This document shows, piece after piece, positions 15,565-24,498 of a DNA stretch of 64,000 bases. Origin of the DNA: Chryseobacterium sp. JUb7. GTDB taxonomy: Bacteria; Bacteroidota; Bacteroidia; Flavobacteriales; Weeksellaceae. Both the position numbers and the translations under genes were made by a program. The notes under the pieces were generated by a model. It searched no databases. It saw nothing but the letters and a program-made list of their open reading frames with translations, and had not been told where the DNA came from. Location: positions 1 to 64,000 of the forward strand of contig NZ_JANUFF010000016.1 of assembly GCF_024806495.1 (NCBI RefSeq), given 5' to 3'. Within the stretch, counting starts at the first letter, position 1. Every line of letters starts with the position of its first letter.

Positions 15565-17391
15565 TTATTTTTCGAATATCCTGTATGGATATATATTGGC
15601 CGATTTTTTCTTAAGATTGAGCAGGAAACTTTCACATAAATAACTCCATTCTGTTTCAGCTAATTCCTTGGTTATTTCCTCATTCCTTATAAGATATACA
15701 TCAATAGTCCTGCTGAATCCACCTTTCAGCGACACCTCTTTCTTCGTTCCCTTTTTTACTTCTATATTTTTGATCGTATTTCTAAAATGTTTCATCCCGA
15801 ATGCACGGATATCTGCAACAGTTACGAGTCTTCCTCTGGTCAGAAGAGCATTACGGTATTCTAAAATCTTATCTTTTGAAGAAAGACTTTTTCTTCCTCC
15901 CACCGATGCTTTAATCATTACTGCCGATTTATCCAGCACCGAATTTTCGGATTCTTCAACAGAGAGAACCGTTCCGGGACGTACATCATTTCCTTCCTCC
16001 GCAAGCGTAAGCCAATAGGAAATACTGCAGGTAATTTCTTTATCCTGAGAATCAGCTGTAATAATCAGATATGGGTTATTGGCCTGCGAAAAATTTTTCT
16101 CTTTGGCCAACTGATGTAAAGCCGCAATATTCTGACTGATCTGCCGAAGAGTTTCCTTCGCCGAATCTCCTCCGATACCTGCAAAAGCAGCCGTTTCGTC
16201 TTTTACCAATTCAAGCATATATTGCAGAAGCTCTGAAGCACTTCTCTGATCGAACCTTGAAATTCCACCTTTTCTTAGGACTACTGAAATATTTTCAGAT
16301 TCAGTATCATAATTTTTGACATCAAACCTTTTCCCCATTTCATCCGCAACAAAATCCAGATCCAGAAAACTGTTTTCAGAAACGATAGGGATAATGTTCA
16401 GTCTTCCGGTAACCCTGTGAAAAGATCTCGAATTATTCATATTTACTACAGGAATGCAGTTTAAAGAGATATGTACATTTTCTAAAACCTCTCCAACTAT
16501 AGCTTCTGAAAATTTAAACTTGAGCCAAATAATATTGTCTTCCTCAGCCAAGCGGTTTCCAATAAAATAACGGTCAAAAAGTTCTTTCTTTTCAGGTTTA
16601 TCACTATGTTTTAAACTCCCGTTCAGCGTAAAGTAATTCGAAAAATAATACTGATTGACATCTGTATAAATTTGCTCCAGATCAGAATAATTTTTCGTGA
16701 TAATATGTTCAAGATTCAGATCCTGATTATCGACATTATATCCTTCTTCAAGGGCAATTTCCTGGTTTCCGAAATACACTTTAGCCTGTTTTAAATAATA
16801 GAAAAACAGTTCTTTCTGATAAGTATTGTTAATATCAATATAAAGCATCACCCGATCAAGGTCCACTTTATTCGGACACTGAAGTCCCAGCCAGAGCTCA
16901 CCGGAAGGAATATGTGTTTCACTTCTTGCGATGGTGTCCGTAAAAAAGAAACTTTCAACGCGATTTAAAACATTTTCATAAGCAATATACTCCGCTTTTG
17001 CAGTCGTTAAAACAGCTTCTACTGTTGGTGTAAAAAATACCTCTTTGCTGATACTTTCTGTAGGATTATAGACATTATGTATTTTTTTTGAAGTCTTAAA
17101 ATGATTATACACAGACACCTTCACATTATTTTCTAAGGGATATACCTGAAGCAGTGCTCTAGCAGGAATCACTCCGGAAACTTCTTCCGGAAACATGACC
17201 TCCAATACCCTTTCGATAATTCTCGATCTTGAACTTTCAAGCTCAAAACCCAGTTTTTCCAATTCCGAAGCTACTCCCGACAAGAGCAGACTTACAATAG
17301 GATCGAATGACGTTTCCGCTTCCAGTTCGTTGTAGCCCCACATCCGCGCTGCACGTCTTAGAATTCTGTCTTTTATACGTTCTTGATTCAT
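15565..17391 (-). CDS. tssF: TssF baseplate protein
   Basis: 608 residues, baseplate wedge subunit. The N terminus IKDRILRRAARMWGYNELEAE with FDPIVSLLLSGVASELEKL is the typical VasA/TssF opening, followed by RIIERVLEVMFPEE. It is transcribed between tssE and tssB, and an AAAAACACAAA-type leader precedes the start. Confidence 0.9.
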   Translation of the reverse strand: MNQERIKDRILRRAARMWGYNELEAETSFDPIVSLLLSGVASELEKLGFELESSRSRIIERVLEVMFPEEVSGVIPARALLQVYPLENNVKVSVYNHFKTSKKIHNVYNPTESISKEVFFTPTVEAVLTTAKAEYIAYENVLNRVESFFFTDTIARSETHIPSGELWLGLQCPNKVDLDRVMLYIDINNTYQKELFFYYLKQAKVYFGNQEIALEEGYNVDNQDLNLEHIITKNYSDLEQIYTDVNQYYFSNYFTLNGSLKHSDKPEKKELFDRYFIGNRLAEEDNIIWLKFKFSEAIVGEVLENVHISLNCIPVVNMNNSRSFHRVTGRLNIIPIVSENSFLDLDFVADEMGKRFDVKNYDTESENISVVLRKGGISRFDQRSASELLQYMLELVKDETAAFAGIGGDSAKETLRQISQNIAALHQLAKEKNFSQANNPYLIITADSQDKEITCSISYWLTLAEEGNDVRPGTVLSVEESENSVLDKSAVMIKASVGGRKSLSSKDKILEYRNALLTRGRLVTVADIRAFGMKHFRNTIKNIEVKKGTKKEVSLKGGFSRTIDVYLIRNEEITKELAETEWSYLCESFLLNLKKKSANIYPYRIFEK

Positions 17392-17424
17392 GCTGATTTT
17401 GTGTTTTTAATTACTTTTAAAAGT

Positions 17425-17853
17425 TTAGTACGACAACGGTCCTACAAAAAAAGAGTTCTGAAATAAAAAAGGACGGTTTGTTTCAAGCACCAGACCTTTT
17501 ATCGCTACAGCTACCCGTTTTTTCATTCTTTTTTTTCCTATTCCGCCTATATTTTCGTCATTGATATGTACTTCAACATCTCCGAGCTGAAGTCTTTTTT
17601 CGTGAATTGTTATCGCTTTTTTCAGGGAATTAATGATAAATTCACGAAGGATATTATCACTTTTGAGAAGATCAAAATCCATCTCCCAGATCTCAGATCC
17701 AAAAGATTCATCAAATTTGCACTCTCCCAAAGAAGTCGTAGCAATTAAAAATATCTGCTGTGCAATCGAACTGTCTATTGATATTTTTTCGGTGTCTTTT
17801 TTTTCTGTTACAGCTCCGAAATCAATTGGTATCTTATAATAAATTCCTTTCAT
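17425..17853 (-). CDS. tssE: TssE, GPW/gp25-family baseplate protein
   Basis: 142 residues related to phage T4 gp25, which ties the baseplate to the first sheath ring. The IDSSIAQQIFLIATTSLGECKFDESFGSEIWE region includes the family segment, and the EKRLQLGDVEVHI strand follows. It is slightly longer than usual because of a C-terminal hydrophobic tail. Leader with repeated ACACAAA units. Confidence 0.85.
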   Translation of the reverse strand: MKGIYYKIPIDFGAVTEKKDTEKISIDSSIAQQIFLIATTSLGECKFDESFGSEIWEMDFDLLKSDNILREFIINSLKKAITIHEKRLQLGDVEVHINDENIGGIGKKRMKKRVAVAIKGLVLETNRPFLFQNSFFVGPLSY

Positions 17854-17875
17854 TTTTTGTGTTTGTGTCGTGTTT

Positions 17876-18574
17876 TTATAAATAAATCAGCTTTCTGATA
17901 TGGCCTTTCTCATCAACTTCAAAATTTTTCGGGATTCTATTTCTCCTGATGATATTAAGCTCAACTTTTGGAGTAAGTTTCACCAATTTTTCTCTGTACA
18001 AAATATCTCCGATAAAGCTCATCCCGTCACTATGGTCTACAATGATAAAATATTGACGCCTATCCTCAGGTTTTTTAAACTCATTAATATTTCCTGCAAA
18101 GAGTACTACATTTTCCCAGTTTCCTTTAAAGGTATATGTCAGACTGTTTTCTGAAAGATTTCTGTATTTTGATAATTCAAACTTCCCGATATCTTCATGA
18201 TGAGGTTCAAAAGCTATGTTTTCATACAAAAAAGATGTTTTATCAAACTTTTTAATTCCTAAAAAAGATAAAATGCTCCTTTTCGTCTTCACTTTTACAA
18301 AGCTTAATGTATCCCTTGTTACCTGATAGGCTTCTGTTTCATTTGTTTTATCATCCGTCACAATGAGTTTAAAAGTCGGCACCTCAACTTTCTGATTTCC
18401 GATCTTTAATATCACCTTTCCCACTTCCTGATCAGAAACCGTCATTGTAATGGTATGTTTTCTCAACCCAGAATCTGTACGGACTACAATTTCTCCGTCT
18501 TCAATTGAATGAGACTGTACACTGGCATCTTTTACAATTCCTAAATTCAGATTAAGTTCCGGCAATGGGCACAT
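17876..18574 (-). CDS. T6SSiii-associated protein of unknown function, 232 residues
   Basis: No signal peptide or membrane helix; beta-rich and basic at the C terminus (ELNIIRRNRIPKNFEVDEKGHIRKL). It sits between tssE and a secreted protein that follows tssO, eight bases from the latter, so it is part of the apparatus operon and not an effector cassette. A cytoplasmic accessory or baseplate role fits the absence of an export signal. I cannot assign it to TssP, TssQ or TssR from sequence alone. Confidence 0.65.
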   Translation of the reverse strand: MCPLPELNLNLGIVKDASVQSHSIEDGEIVVRTDSGLRKHTITMTVSDQEVGKVILKIGNQKVEVPTFKLIVTDDKTNETEAYQVTRDTLSFVKVKTKRSILSFLGIKKFDKTSFLYENIAFEPHHEDIGKFELSKYRNLSENSLTYTFKGNWENVVLFAGNINEFKKPEDRRQYFIIVDHSDGMSFIGDILYREKLVKLTPKVELNIIRRNRIPKNFEVDEKGHIRKLIYL

Positions 18575-18581
18575 CCTATTT

Positions 18582-19136
18582 TTATTTTTTAATTTTCACC
18601 TCATCGGTTTTCTTTACCTTATAAACTGATAAACAATCAATTTGATTATCCAGATTGTAGTTATCCACATCACTCAGATAATATTCATAATTTTTTTCGT
18701 AAGTATAAATTTTTATCATCGTGATCTCGTTTCCTCTCAGCTTTTCAATTTCTTTTCTCTTCAGCTGCCTTGCAAAAAAGCCTTCACAATTCAAAGGATA
18801 TTCATTCTGAAGCGTGATCACTTCTCCCGACTGAAAAAAAATATCTACATTTTTATCTTTTTTGATACATACATTATCTACAAGAATCTGAATATAAACG
18901 AATAGATTATTATCCCTTTTCCCAAGCTGAAGCGTTCCGTATGAGAATTCATCATTATTAGCTCTCAGATGAAGCGCAGGAGTACTGGCAAAAAACTTTT
19001 TATTAAGCTTCTGTTTCGTTTGTACAATATTACAGTCAAAACTTACAAATACCGAGTCGGAAGCTGGTTTCTGTGCTTTTGAAAAAAAGACAGAGAAAAA
19101 AGCCAAACAAAAGGAAATACACTTGAATCTATTCAT
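18582..19136 (-). CDS. Exported T6SSiii accessory protein, TssP candidate
   Basis: 184 residues with an N-terminal signal peptide (hydrophobic core ISFCLAFFSVFF, cleavage near SKAQ) and no further membrane helix, so the mature protein is periplasmic. It lies directly downstream of tssO. In T6SSiii, TssN, TssQ, TssO, TssP and TssR are known to form the trans-envelope complex. Position after tssO and export suggest TssP, but no diagnostic motif is known to me. Confidence 0.5.
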   Translation of the reverse strand: MNRFKCISFCLAFFSVFFSKAQKPASDSVFVSFDCNIVQTKQKLNKKFFASTPALHLRANNDEFSYGTLQLGKRDNNLFVYIQILVDNVCIKKDKNVDIFFQSGEVITLQNEYPLNCEGFFARQLKRKEIEKLRGNEITMIKIYTYEKNYEYYLSDVDNYNLDNQIDCLSVYKVKKTDEVKIKK

Positions 19137-19147
19137 AACAAAAACTT

Positions 19148-19660
19148 TTATTGTGCCTGATAAAGCTGTCTGCAGACTTCCAGATCAGTTTTCATTTTAT
19201 CATACTCAGCTTTCAGCGTTTTATTGATTGAACTTAAACTATCCATGGTCATCTGATTTCCGGACAGATGCTTAATCTGCTTTTTAGCATCAATCAGATC
19301 TTTATATCCGATGATGGCATTATTATACATCACTTTATTTTTCAAAGTATCTTTCGGAAGCTGCTTATACATATCTGCAAGAATTGAAAGTGCCAGCTTT
19401 TCATTAAAAAAATCATTTTGATTGGGAACTCCAATAGAGTCTGCCGCTGCCTTTACTTTTTCCAGCTGAAAAGAAAACTTATCCTGAGTTTCCATTTCTT
19501 TTTTCATTCTCGCATTTTCAGACTTCAGCAAACTGTTTTCTTTGAAGGGAAAATAAGCATTAAAAAGAATTGCCGTAATAAGAACTACAACTGTAATAAT
19601 GAAAAATAATATAAACATCGAAAATGCCTTCGACCGTTCACCTTTATTTAATACTTCCAT
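19148..19660 (-). CDS. tssO: TssO-like membrane protein
   Basis: 170 residues with a short cytoplasmic N terminus, one membrane helix at about 14-36 (MFILFFIITVVVLITAILF) and a periplasmic region rich in heptad-like helices (NSLLKSENARMKKEMETQ, then the C-terminal third), probably coiled coil. This layout matches TssO of the Bacteroidota T6SS membrane complex. It lies between tssK and a periplasmic accessory protein. Confidence 0.75.
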   Translation of the reverse strand: MEVLNKGERSKAFSMFILFFIITVVVLITAILFNAYFPFKENSLLKSENARMKKEMETQDKFSFQLEKVKAAADSIGVPNQNDFFNEKLALSILADMYKQLPKDTLKNKVMYNNAIIGYKDLIDAKKQIKHLSGNQMTMDSLSSINKTLKAEYDKMKTDLEVCRQLYQAQ

Positions 19661-19682
19661 AAATTATATTTTAAAATAATAT

Positions 19683-20843
19683 TTAATCTGCCAGAAAAGT
19701 ACGGCTGCGCTTAGCATGAATTACAGAATCTCTGTCATCGGTATTTTCAGAAACAAAGATGCTTCCATCCCGTTTTTTACCGATATAATCCAGTCTGCTT
19801 AATACCGAAAACAGCTCTTCCAGAGTTTTCATAAACCTTACAATCTTTACAATACTGGCATCCATCTGATTATGGTTATACTCCGTATTGATCACTTCAG
19901 AGAAAATGATTTCGAAATTTCCCTGACTTACATTACACCATTCTGCAAAATAATTCAGCAGTTCTTCTTTTCCTGCTCCCGATCTGGCATCGATAAAATT
20001 CTTAATTGTTCTGGCCAAGGCCACTACTGATAAAAGCATCTGGGAAGGCTCTGTGTGTGGAGACATCCATCGAAATCTGTTGATTTCTTTTCCCAGATAA
20101 TTCAAGGTTTTATCCGTCATCAACTCCATCATTACAGCCAACGCATGACTTTGTTTTTTACTGTATATCTTTTGCGCAATCTGAACGGAATACAGTTCAA
20201 TCTGACCATAAAAACGGTCTATCTCCATATAAAGCTCCTGCAGTTTTTTATGACTTGAAACATAGACTGACGGCGGAATATAATTATCATCAATTTTCGA
20301 TTCGTTGGCATTAACCAGAATTTTTCCGATCGTGAGATAATCAGATCCAAATCCCAAAATATTCTTTAAGTCCGATTCCGGAATTAAGTTGAGTGAATAT
20401 TCGGGCTGTGTAAAAGGATATCTTGGCGGATTTTCATCTGGATCCGGTTCTCCTGAAGGTGTTCTTTTAAAATGATTTACAGAAAGACAGGCAAAAAGTA
20501 CCATGCTTTCATTCTCTTTTATTTCATGAGAAGCTTCCGGATAAGGCAGAGACAGAGAAATTTCGTCTCCTGTTTCGCCACCGATATCTATTCTGGAACC
20601 GTTCGGGGTAATGGCATGGCACTGCTCCACTCTTATTCTTAACAATTTATGATTGTCTATAATCAGATTCATTTTTATAGAATCACTGACAGGCAACAAT
20701 CCATAATTGATCATCGATGTATGAATCCCTACCGAATCTCTGATAACGTCGCTTATAAAATCCTGAACCGCATTGAAATGTGTCTTATTGATCTTCATAC
20801 CGTCGATCCAGTTGACTGGGAAGTGGTTTAATTTTTCTATCAT
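19683..20843 (-). CDS. tssK: TssK baseplate adaptor
   Basis: 386 residues. TssK trimers connect the baseplate to the membrane complex. The opening HFPVNWIDGMKINKTHF is the TssK N-terminal signature (a short, T6SSiii-type form of the fold), and the C-terminal half is helical with GRAGKEEL-like and NTEYNHNQMDASIVKIVRFMKTLEELF segments. It lies upstream of tssO. Confidence 0.85.
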   Translation of the reverse strand: MIEKLNHFPVNWIDGMKINKTHFNAVQDFISDVIRDSVGIHTSMINYGLLPVSDSIKMNLIIDNHKLLRIRVEQCHAITPNGSRIDIGGETGDEISLSLPYPEASHEIKENESMVLFACLSVNHFKRTPSGEPDPDENPPRYPFTQPEYSLNLIPESDLKNILGFGSDYLTIGKILVNANESKIDDNYIPPSVYVSSHKKLQELYMEIDRFYGQIELYSVQIAQKIYSKKQSHALAVMMELMTDKTLNYLGKEINRFRWMSPHTEPSQMLLSVVALARTIKNFIDARSGAGKEELLNYFAEWCNVSQGNFEIIFSEVINTEYNHNQMDASIVKIVRFMKTLEELFSVLSRLDYIGKKRDGSIFVSENTDDRDSVIHAKRSRTFLAD

Positions 20844-20883
20844 TTTGGTGTTTTTAATTGTTTTATTTTAAAATTTTTATTAT

Positions 20884-20985
20884 TTAAATATTCTCTATCA
20901 TAATACTCAATCTTATCTTTTTCTCATTTTGACCATTGTAATTTTGTATACTGATAAGCATTAAAAGAAAAATTATATGTTTCAT
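20884..20985 (-). pseudogene. Truncated copy of the adjacent immunity lipoprotein
   Basis: A 33-codon frame starting MKHIIFLLMLISIQN and reading GQNEKK closely matches the start of the gene just upstream (MKYIIFLLVFISLQD, GQNDKK), then stops at 20884-20886. Its ATG overlaps the upstream stop as ATGA. The lipobox Cys is lost. It is the stump of a duplicated immunity gene. Confidence 0.7.
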
Positions 20986-21794
20986 TTTTTATTGAGTATT
21001 ATCTCTGTATTATAATCCCAATTTTTATTAGCAACGATTGGGCTCTTGATATAATATTTATTATTTTTTAATATTAAAATTGCAAGAGTATCTATTTTCG
21101 AATGATCTGAGAAACCATCTCCTTCAATATTTTTCTCATATTTTAAGATAAGTTGATTACCTTTCTCTTCAATCTTACATTGGTCAGTAAATGAGGTTTG
21201 ATACCCCATTCCCGAGAATATGCATTTATTATCAGATATTTCAATATCATAGTCAATAGCCATTTCAGAAAATTGATCTAAATTACCATAATCTATTGAT
21301 AATGAATAATTTCCAAACCAAATACTGTCTATATTTGATGAATTTAAAATAGTTTCATTTTTCGTATCATCAGAATCATTCCCCTCCTTTGCTTCTTTAG
21401 GAAAAAAACTGTAACATTTAGATGTTTTACAAGCATATACATCATTATTTAAATAATAATATCCACCTGCGTTTATTGTTATTTTATTCGTTTTCCCATT
21501 TAATTTTATAATCGCTTCAATTTCACATGGAAGATTACTGTAGACATAATGTAAATCTGCCGTATTAATTTTTTCAGATTGATTGACTATTTCCAAAACA
21601 TCTTTGCTGGATAACTTCCACTGTTTGATCTGTGAAAAATCCTCTTGTGAAGAAGAATTTTCCCCACATATGCTATTACTAACATTTACTATTTCTATTT
21701 GTTTTGAACCTGATGCTTCTTTTATTTTTTTGTCATTTTGCCCTTTGCAATCTTGCAAACTAATAAACACCAAAAGAAAAATTATATATTTCAT
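20982..21794 (-). CDS. Lipoprotein, immunity candidate for the amidase effector
   Basis: 270 residues with a signal peptide and a lipobox-like Cys (LQDCKGQN, Cys17). It starts five bases after the effector stop. Mature residues are polar and AT-rich in codon use, without a recognised family. As the effector cuts peptidoglycan, a periplasm-facing lipoprotein is the expected immunity type. A 5' fragment of a second copy lies directly downstream. Confidence 0.7.
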   Translation of the reverse strand: MKYIIFLLVFISLQDCKGQNDKKIKEASGSKQIEIVNVSNSICGENSSSQEDFSQIKQWKLSSKDVLEIVNQSEKINTADLHYVYSNLPCEIEAIIKLNGKTNKITINAGGYYYLNNDVYACKTSKCYSFFPKEAKEGNDSDDTKNETILNSSNIDSIWFGNYSLSIDYGNLDQFSEMAIDYDIEISDNKCIFSGMGYQTSFTDQCKIEEKGNQLILKYEKNIEGDGFSDHSKIDTLAILILKNNKYYIKSPIVANKNWDYNTEIILNKK

Positions 21795-21799
21795 TTTTT

Positions 21800-23983
21800 T
21801 TATTTAAAATATGGTTGAATGGCTTTTAATACGTATTCTCCTTCACCTTTTGTTTTACTTGCAACATCTTCGTGACAATGTAAATCTTCGAATTTTAATG
21901 AATAATATTTTAAAAGTGCTTTTGTAAGACAAGCTACTGACTTTACTTGTTTTTCTGTTAAATCTTCCCATCCAACAATTCTTTTATCATCAATTGTTGG
22001 ACTTCCATCTTTATCTATTGGCATACCAACTACTTCTATCCCAATAGATTTAGAATTCCATCCTTTTGCATGATTTGTTTTATAATCTAAATGTGCAGTT
22101 TGAGTTATATCACCATCTTTTCCTACTATAAAATGTGTTCCATAATATACTCCTAACCTTTTATTGCTAAATGCATTAATAGTTGCCTGAGTTGTTTTTG
22201 TAACAGTTCTATGCAAAATAATTCCAGAAAGCTTTTTAGAATCAATAAATCTAGATTGTTCTAAAACGTCTACTCTATGTTTATTGATTTGAGAATTATC
22301 AATAAATCCATTAACAACGGAGATCATTTCTAAATTACATATACAATTTGTTTTACAATCCAAAGTTGTATTTTTATTTTCTTTTGATTCAATTTGATTA
22401 TTACACTCAAACTTTGTTTCCTTATTCACTAGCCCTTCTGTGATATATACTTGAACTTTAGTCTTGATTTCAGATTTCCAAATTTCCCCATCATTATTTA
22501 TATCTAAACCTCTATTCGAACTATAAGCATTTACCCTCAAACTTTTGGTTTTTTCAGGTTCTGATATTCTTGTTGTTAATTTGTTTAAAGATGAAGCAAA
22601 GACTATATGTTCTTCTTGTAATGAGGAAGCCGGAAATAAAACTTGAAGATAAAAATCTATAAAATCTACAATTTTCCCCCTTAGAGGTTCAAAATACTTT
22701 TTTACATAATCCAATTGCTTAATAGAAGTCATTTCAGCAAACTCTTTAACTCTTTTTAAATTCCAGTCTTCTTTCTGTTTAGTTTTCTTATTATATTTTT
22801 TTCCATAATAATTTTTAACAACTTCTATTGTAATTTCTTTTCCAAGCAATTTTGAAGCTGTATTAGGCATAAATTGTATTAATCCTGTCCCCCCTGAATT
22901 AGCTTGATTCGGAGCATCTGCTTTAAAAGTTCCGCCACTTTCCCATTGAAAAACTGCCATTAAATTATTTGCCATTCTTATTTTATCTTGTTCTCCCCAA
23001 AGATCAGCACAAATTTCAACCACCTTCTTTCTAAACTCACAACTAACTTTATTTCCCCAAATCAAGTCATACTTTTTACAGTCGCAAACAGGTTCTTCCT
23101 CCTTCTTCTCAGGCTCAAATACCTTTACCACTTGGTTACTTTCCTTTACCGGATCTATGGCTACCTTTTTTTTAAATTTTACTTTAACTAAAATCTCTTC
23201 GATTTCAATCACTTTTATTTTTTCAGGCGGATGGCTGCTGCTTACGGTTTGCTCCTTTACATACGTTGGATTTTGTACCTCTACATTTTTGCTTACTGAT
23301 TTATGTTCTGCAGTTTCCACAACAATATAGTACTCATGTAATTTATCGTGACTACCGTCCATCATGGCGTTGGCTATTTTAGCAAAATTGGCATTCAGTT
23401 TAAATTCATGGCACAAAAACCCTTTTTTATTGAGAGCTTTACGAGCCTGTGCAACAAGGTTTTTCTTATTCTTTGGATTATCCCCGCCACCTTGTGCATC
23501 ATCTTCGTACAAACTTAATTTTACCATTTCCTCCTGCATATTCTGGCTGTAAACTTTTATTTTTATCGTCTGCCCGTACTTCATTATGGTATCATCTTTA
23601 ATAGGTGTATCGTCCACTTTAAAAAGATCAACACGGCTGAATTTTTTTCCTATTGCCGGAAGAACTTTAATTTTCAATCCTGGAGGAAGGCGCTTTTCCG
23701 GTTCATAAATATAGGCTTCCAGCATCAGCTCACTTCCAGCTAAAGACTGTTTGGTTACTGTAAGTGGAATACGGTGTCCCATTTTGGGAGGTGCATCAGC
23801 CGCAGGTTTCAGTTCACGCCAATGTTCATGGTGTTTAAAATCTAAAACATAGAGCTTCCATCTCGCCCCATCTACTTTCTTTTTATCTGCGAGGTCGTAA
23901 ATCCGGCTCACTTCATAGTAAGCAGTCTCTCCGATATGAATCTCGGCTGGACCTTTAATTTGGGAAATACCTTTTTTGCTCAT
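21800..23983 (-). CDS. T6SS effector, lysozyme-like plus N-acetylmuramoyl-L-alanine amidase
   Basis: 727 residues. The N-terminal 250 are beta-rich and related to the first half of the other effector, probably for loading. From about 315 a lysozyme/transglycosylase-like domain has Glu near 346 in WESGG followed by GTGLIQFMPNTA. Near 490 is an EF-hand-like loop DINNDGEIWKSE. The C-terminal 170 residues are an Amidase_2 (PGRP) domain with zinc-ligand histidines in LHRT (near 586), NHAKGWN (near 640) and CHED (near 704), and SIGIEVVG. It would cut both the glycan strand and the stem peptide. The second half is visibly more AT-rich than the N-terminal third, suggesting domain replacement. It follows the PAAR-like gene. 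Confidence 0.85.
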   Translation of the reverse strand: MSKKGISQIKGPAEIHIGETAYYEVSRIYDLADKKKVDGARWKLYVLDFKHHEHWRELKPAADAPPKMGHRIPLTVTKQSLAGSELMLEAYIYEPEKRLPPGLKIKVLPAIGKKFSRVDLFKVDDTPIKDDTIMKYGQTIKIKVYSQNMQEEMVKLSLYEDDAQGGGDNPKNKKNLVAQARKALNKKGFLCHEFKLNANFAKIANAMMDGSHDKLHEYYIVVETAEHKSVSKNVEVQNPTYVKEQTVSSSHPPEKIKVIEIEEILVKVKFKKKVAIDPVKESNQVVKVFEPEKKEEEPVCDCKKYDLIWGNKVSCEFRKKVVEICADLWGEQDKIRMANNLMAVFQWESGGTFKADAPNQANSGGTGLIQFMPNTASKLLGKEITIEVVKNYYGKKYNKKTKQKEDWNLKRVKEFAEMTSIKQLDYVKKYFEPLRGKIVDFIDFYLQVLFPASSLQEEHIVFASSLNKLTTRISEPEKTKSLRVNAYSSNRGLDINNDGEIWKSEIKTKVQVYITEGLVNKETKFECNNQIESKENKNTTLDCKTNCICNLEMISVVNGFIDNSQINKHRVDVLEQSRFIDSKKLSGIILHRTVTKTTQATINAFSNKRLGVYYGTHFIVGKDGDITQTAHLDYKTNHAKGWNSKSIGIEVVGMPIDKDGSPTIDDKRIVGWEDLTEKQVKSVACLTKALLKYYSLKFEDLHCHEDVASKTKGEGEYVLKAIQPYFK

Positions 23984-24000
23984 TGTGTTTGTGTTTAAGA

Positions 24001-24486
24001 TTACCTGTAATCAGTATTCTCTTCTTCCATTTCCATATCTTCTGAAATTTCTTTAAAATCCAAGAACGGGCAGATCTCTACCAACGCATCAGGATTTGCA
24101 TTCTTAAAATTCTGAGATGTTATTTCAGCCGTTTGACCATGGTTTATAATTTCTATACAGTCTTTTCCTCCAACCGGACAGGTTGCTTTGCTGTCTTCTA
24201 ATAAAACTTTTCCTGTATTATCTTCAATAAGTATTTTTTCATAATATCCGCTCCATTCTGTTACGATAACCTGACAAGGATTATGATTCATTTTTGCACA
24301 GCTTCCGAAAGTATTTTTCTCAAAGGTTTTTCCCAACTCTTTATCGGTAGCCGTTAATTTTTCTTTTCCGTCTTTATCATTGATGTATCTTTTACTTTGG
24401 GTTTTCACCTTCAGTCGATCAGGAGCCGTACCAAATTTACATTTGCATGTTGCTCCCTGGCATACTAAGTGTTTCTCTTTCATCAT
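24001..24486 (-). CDS. DUF4280 PAAR-like spike tip protein
   Basis: 161 residues. DUF4280 proteins are cysteine-rich PAAR-like tips that sharpen the VgrG spike and carry effectors. Seen here: an N-terminal CQGATCKCKFG, TFGSCAKMNHNPC, TCPVGGKDC and CPFLDF, giving the paired cysteines and histidine for metal binding. It is 17 bases upstream of the amidase effector, which it probably recruits. An ACACAAA-type leader precedes the start. Confidence 0.85.
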   Translation of the reverse strand: MMKEKHLVCQGATCKCKFGTAPDRLKVKTQSKRYINDKDGKEKLTATDKELGKTFEKNTFGSCAKMNHNPCQVIVTEWSGYYEKILIEDNTGKVLLEDSKATCPVGGKDCIEIINHGQTAEITSQNFKNANPDALVEICPFLDFKEISEDMEMEEENTDYR

Positions 24487-24498
24487 ATTTTGTGTTTT

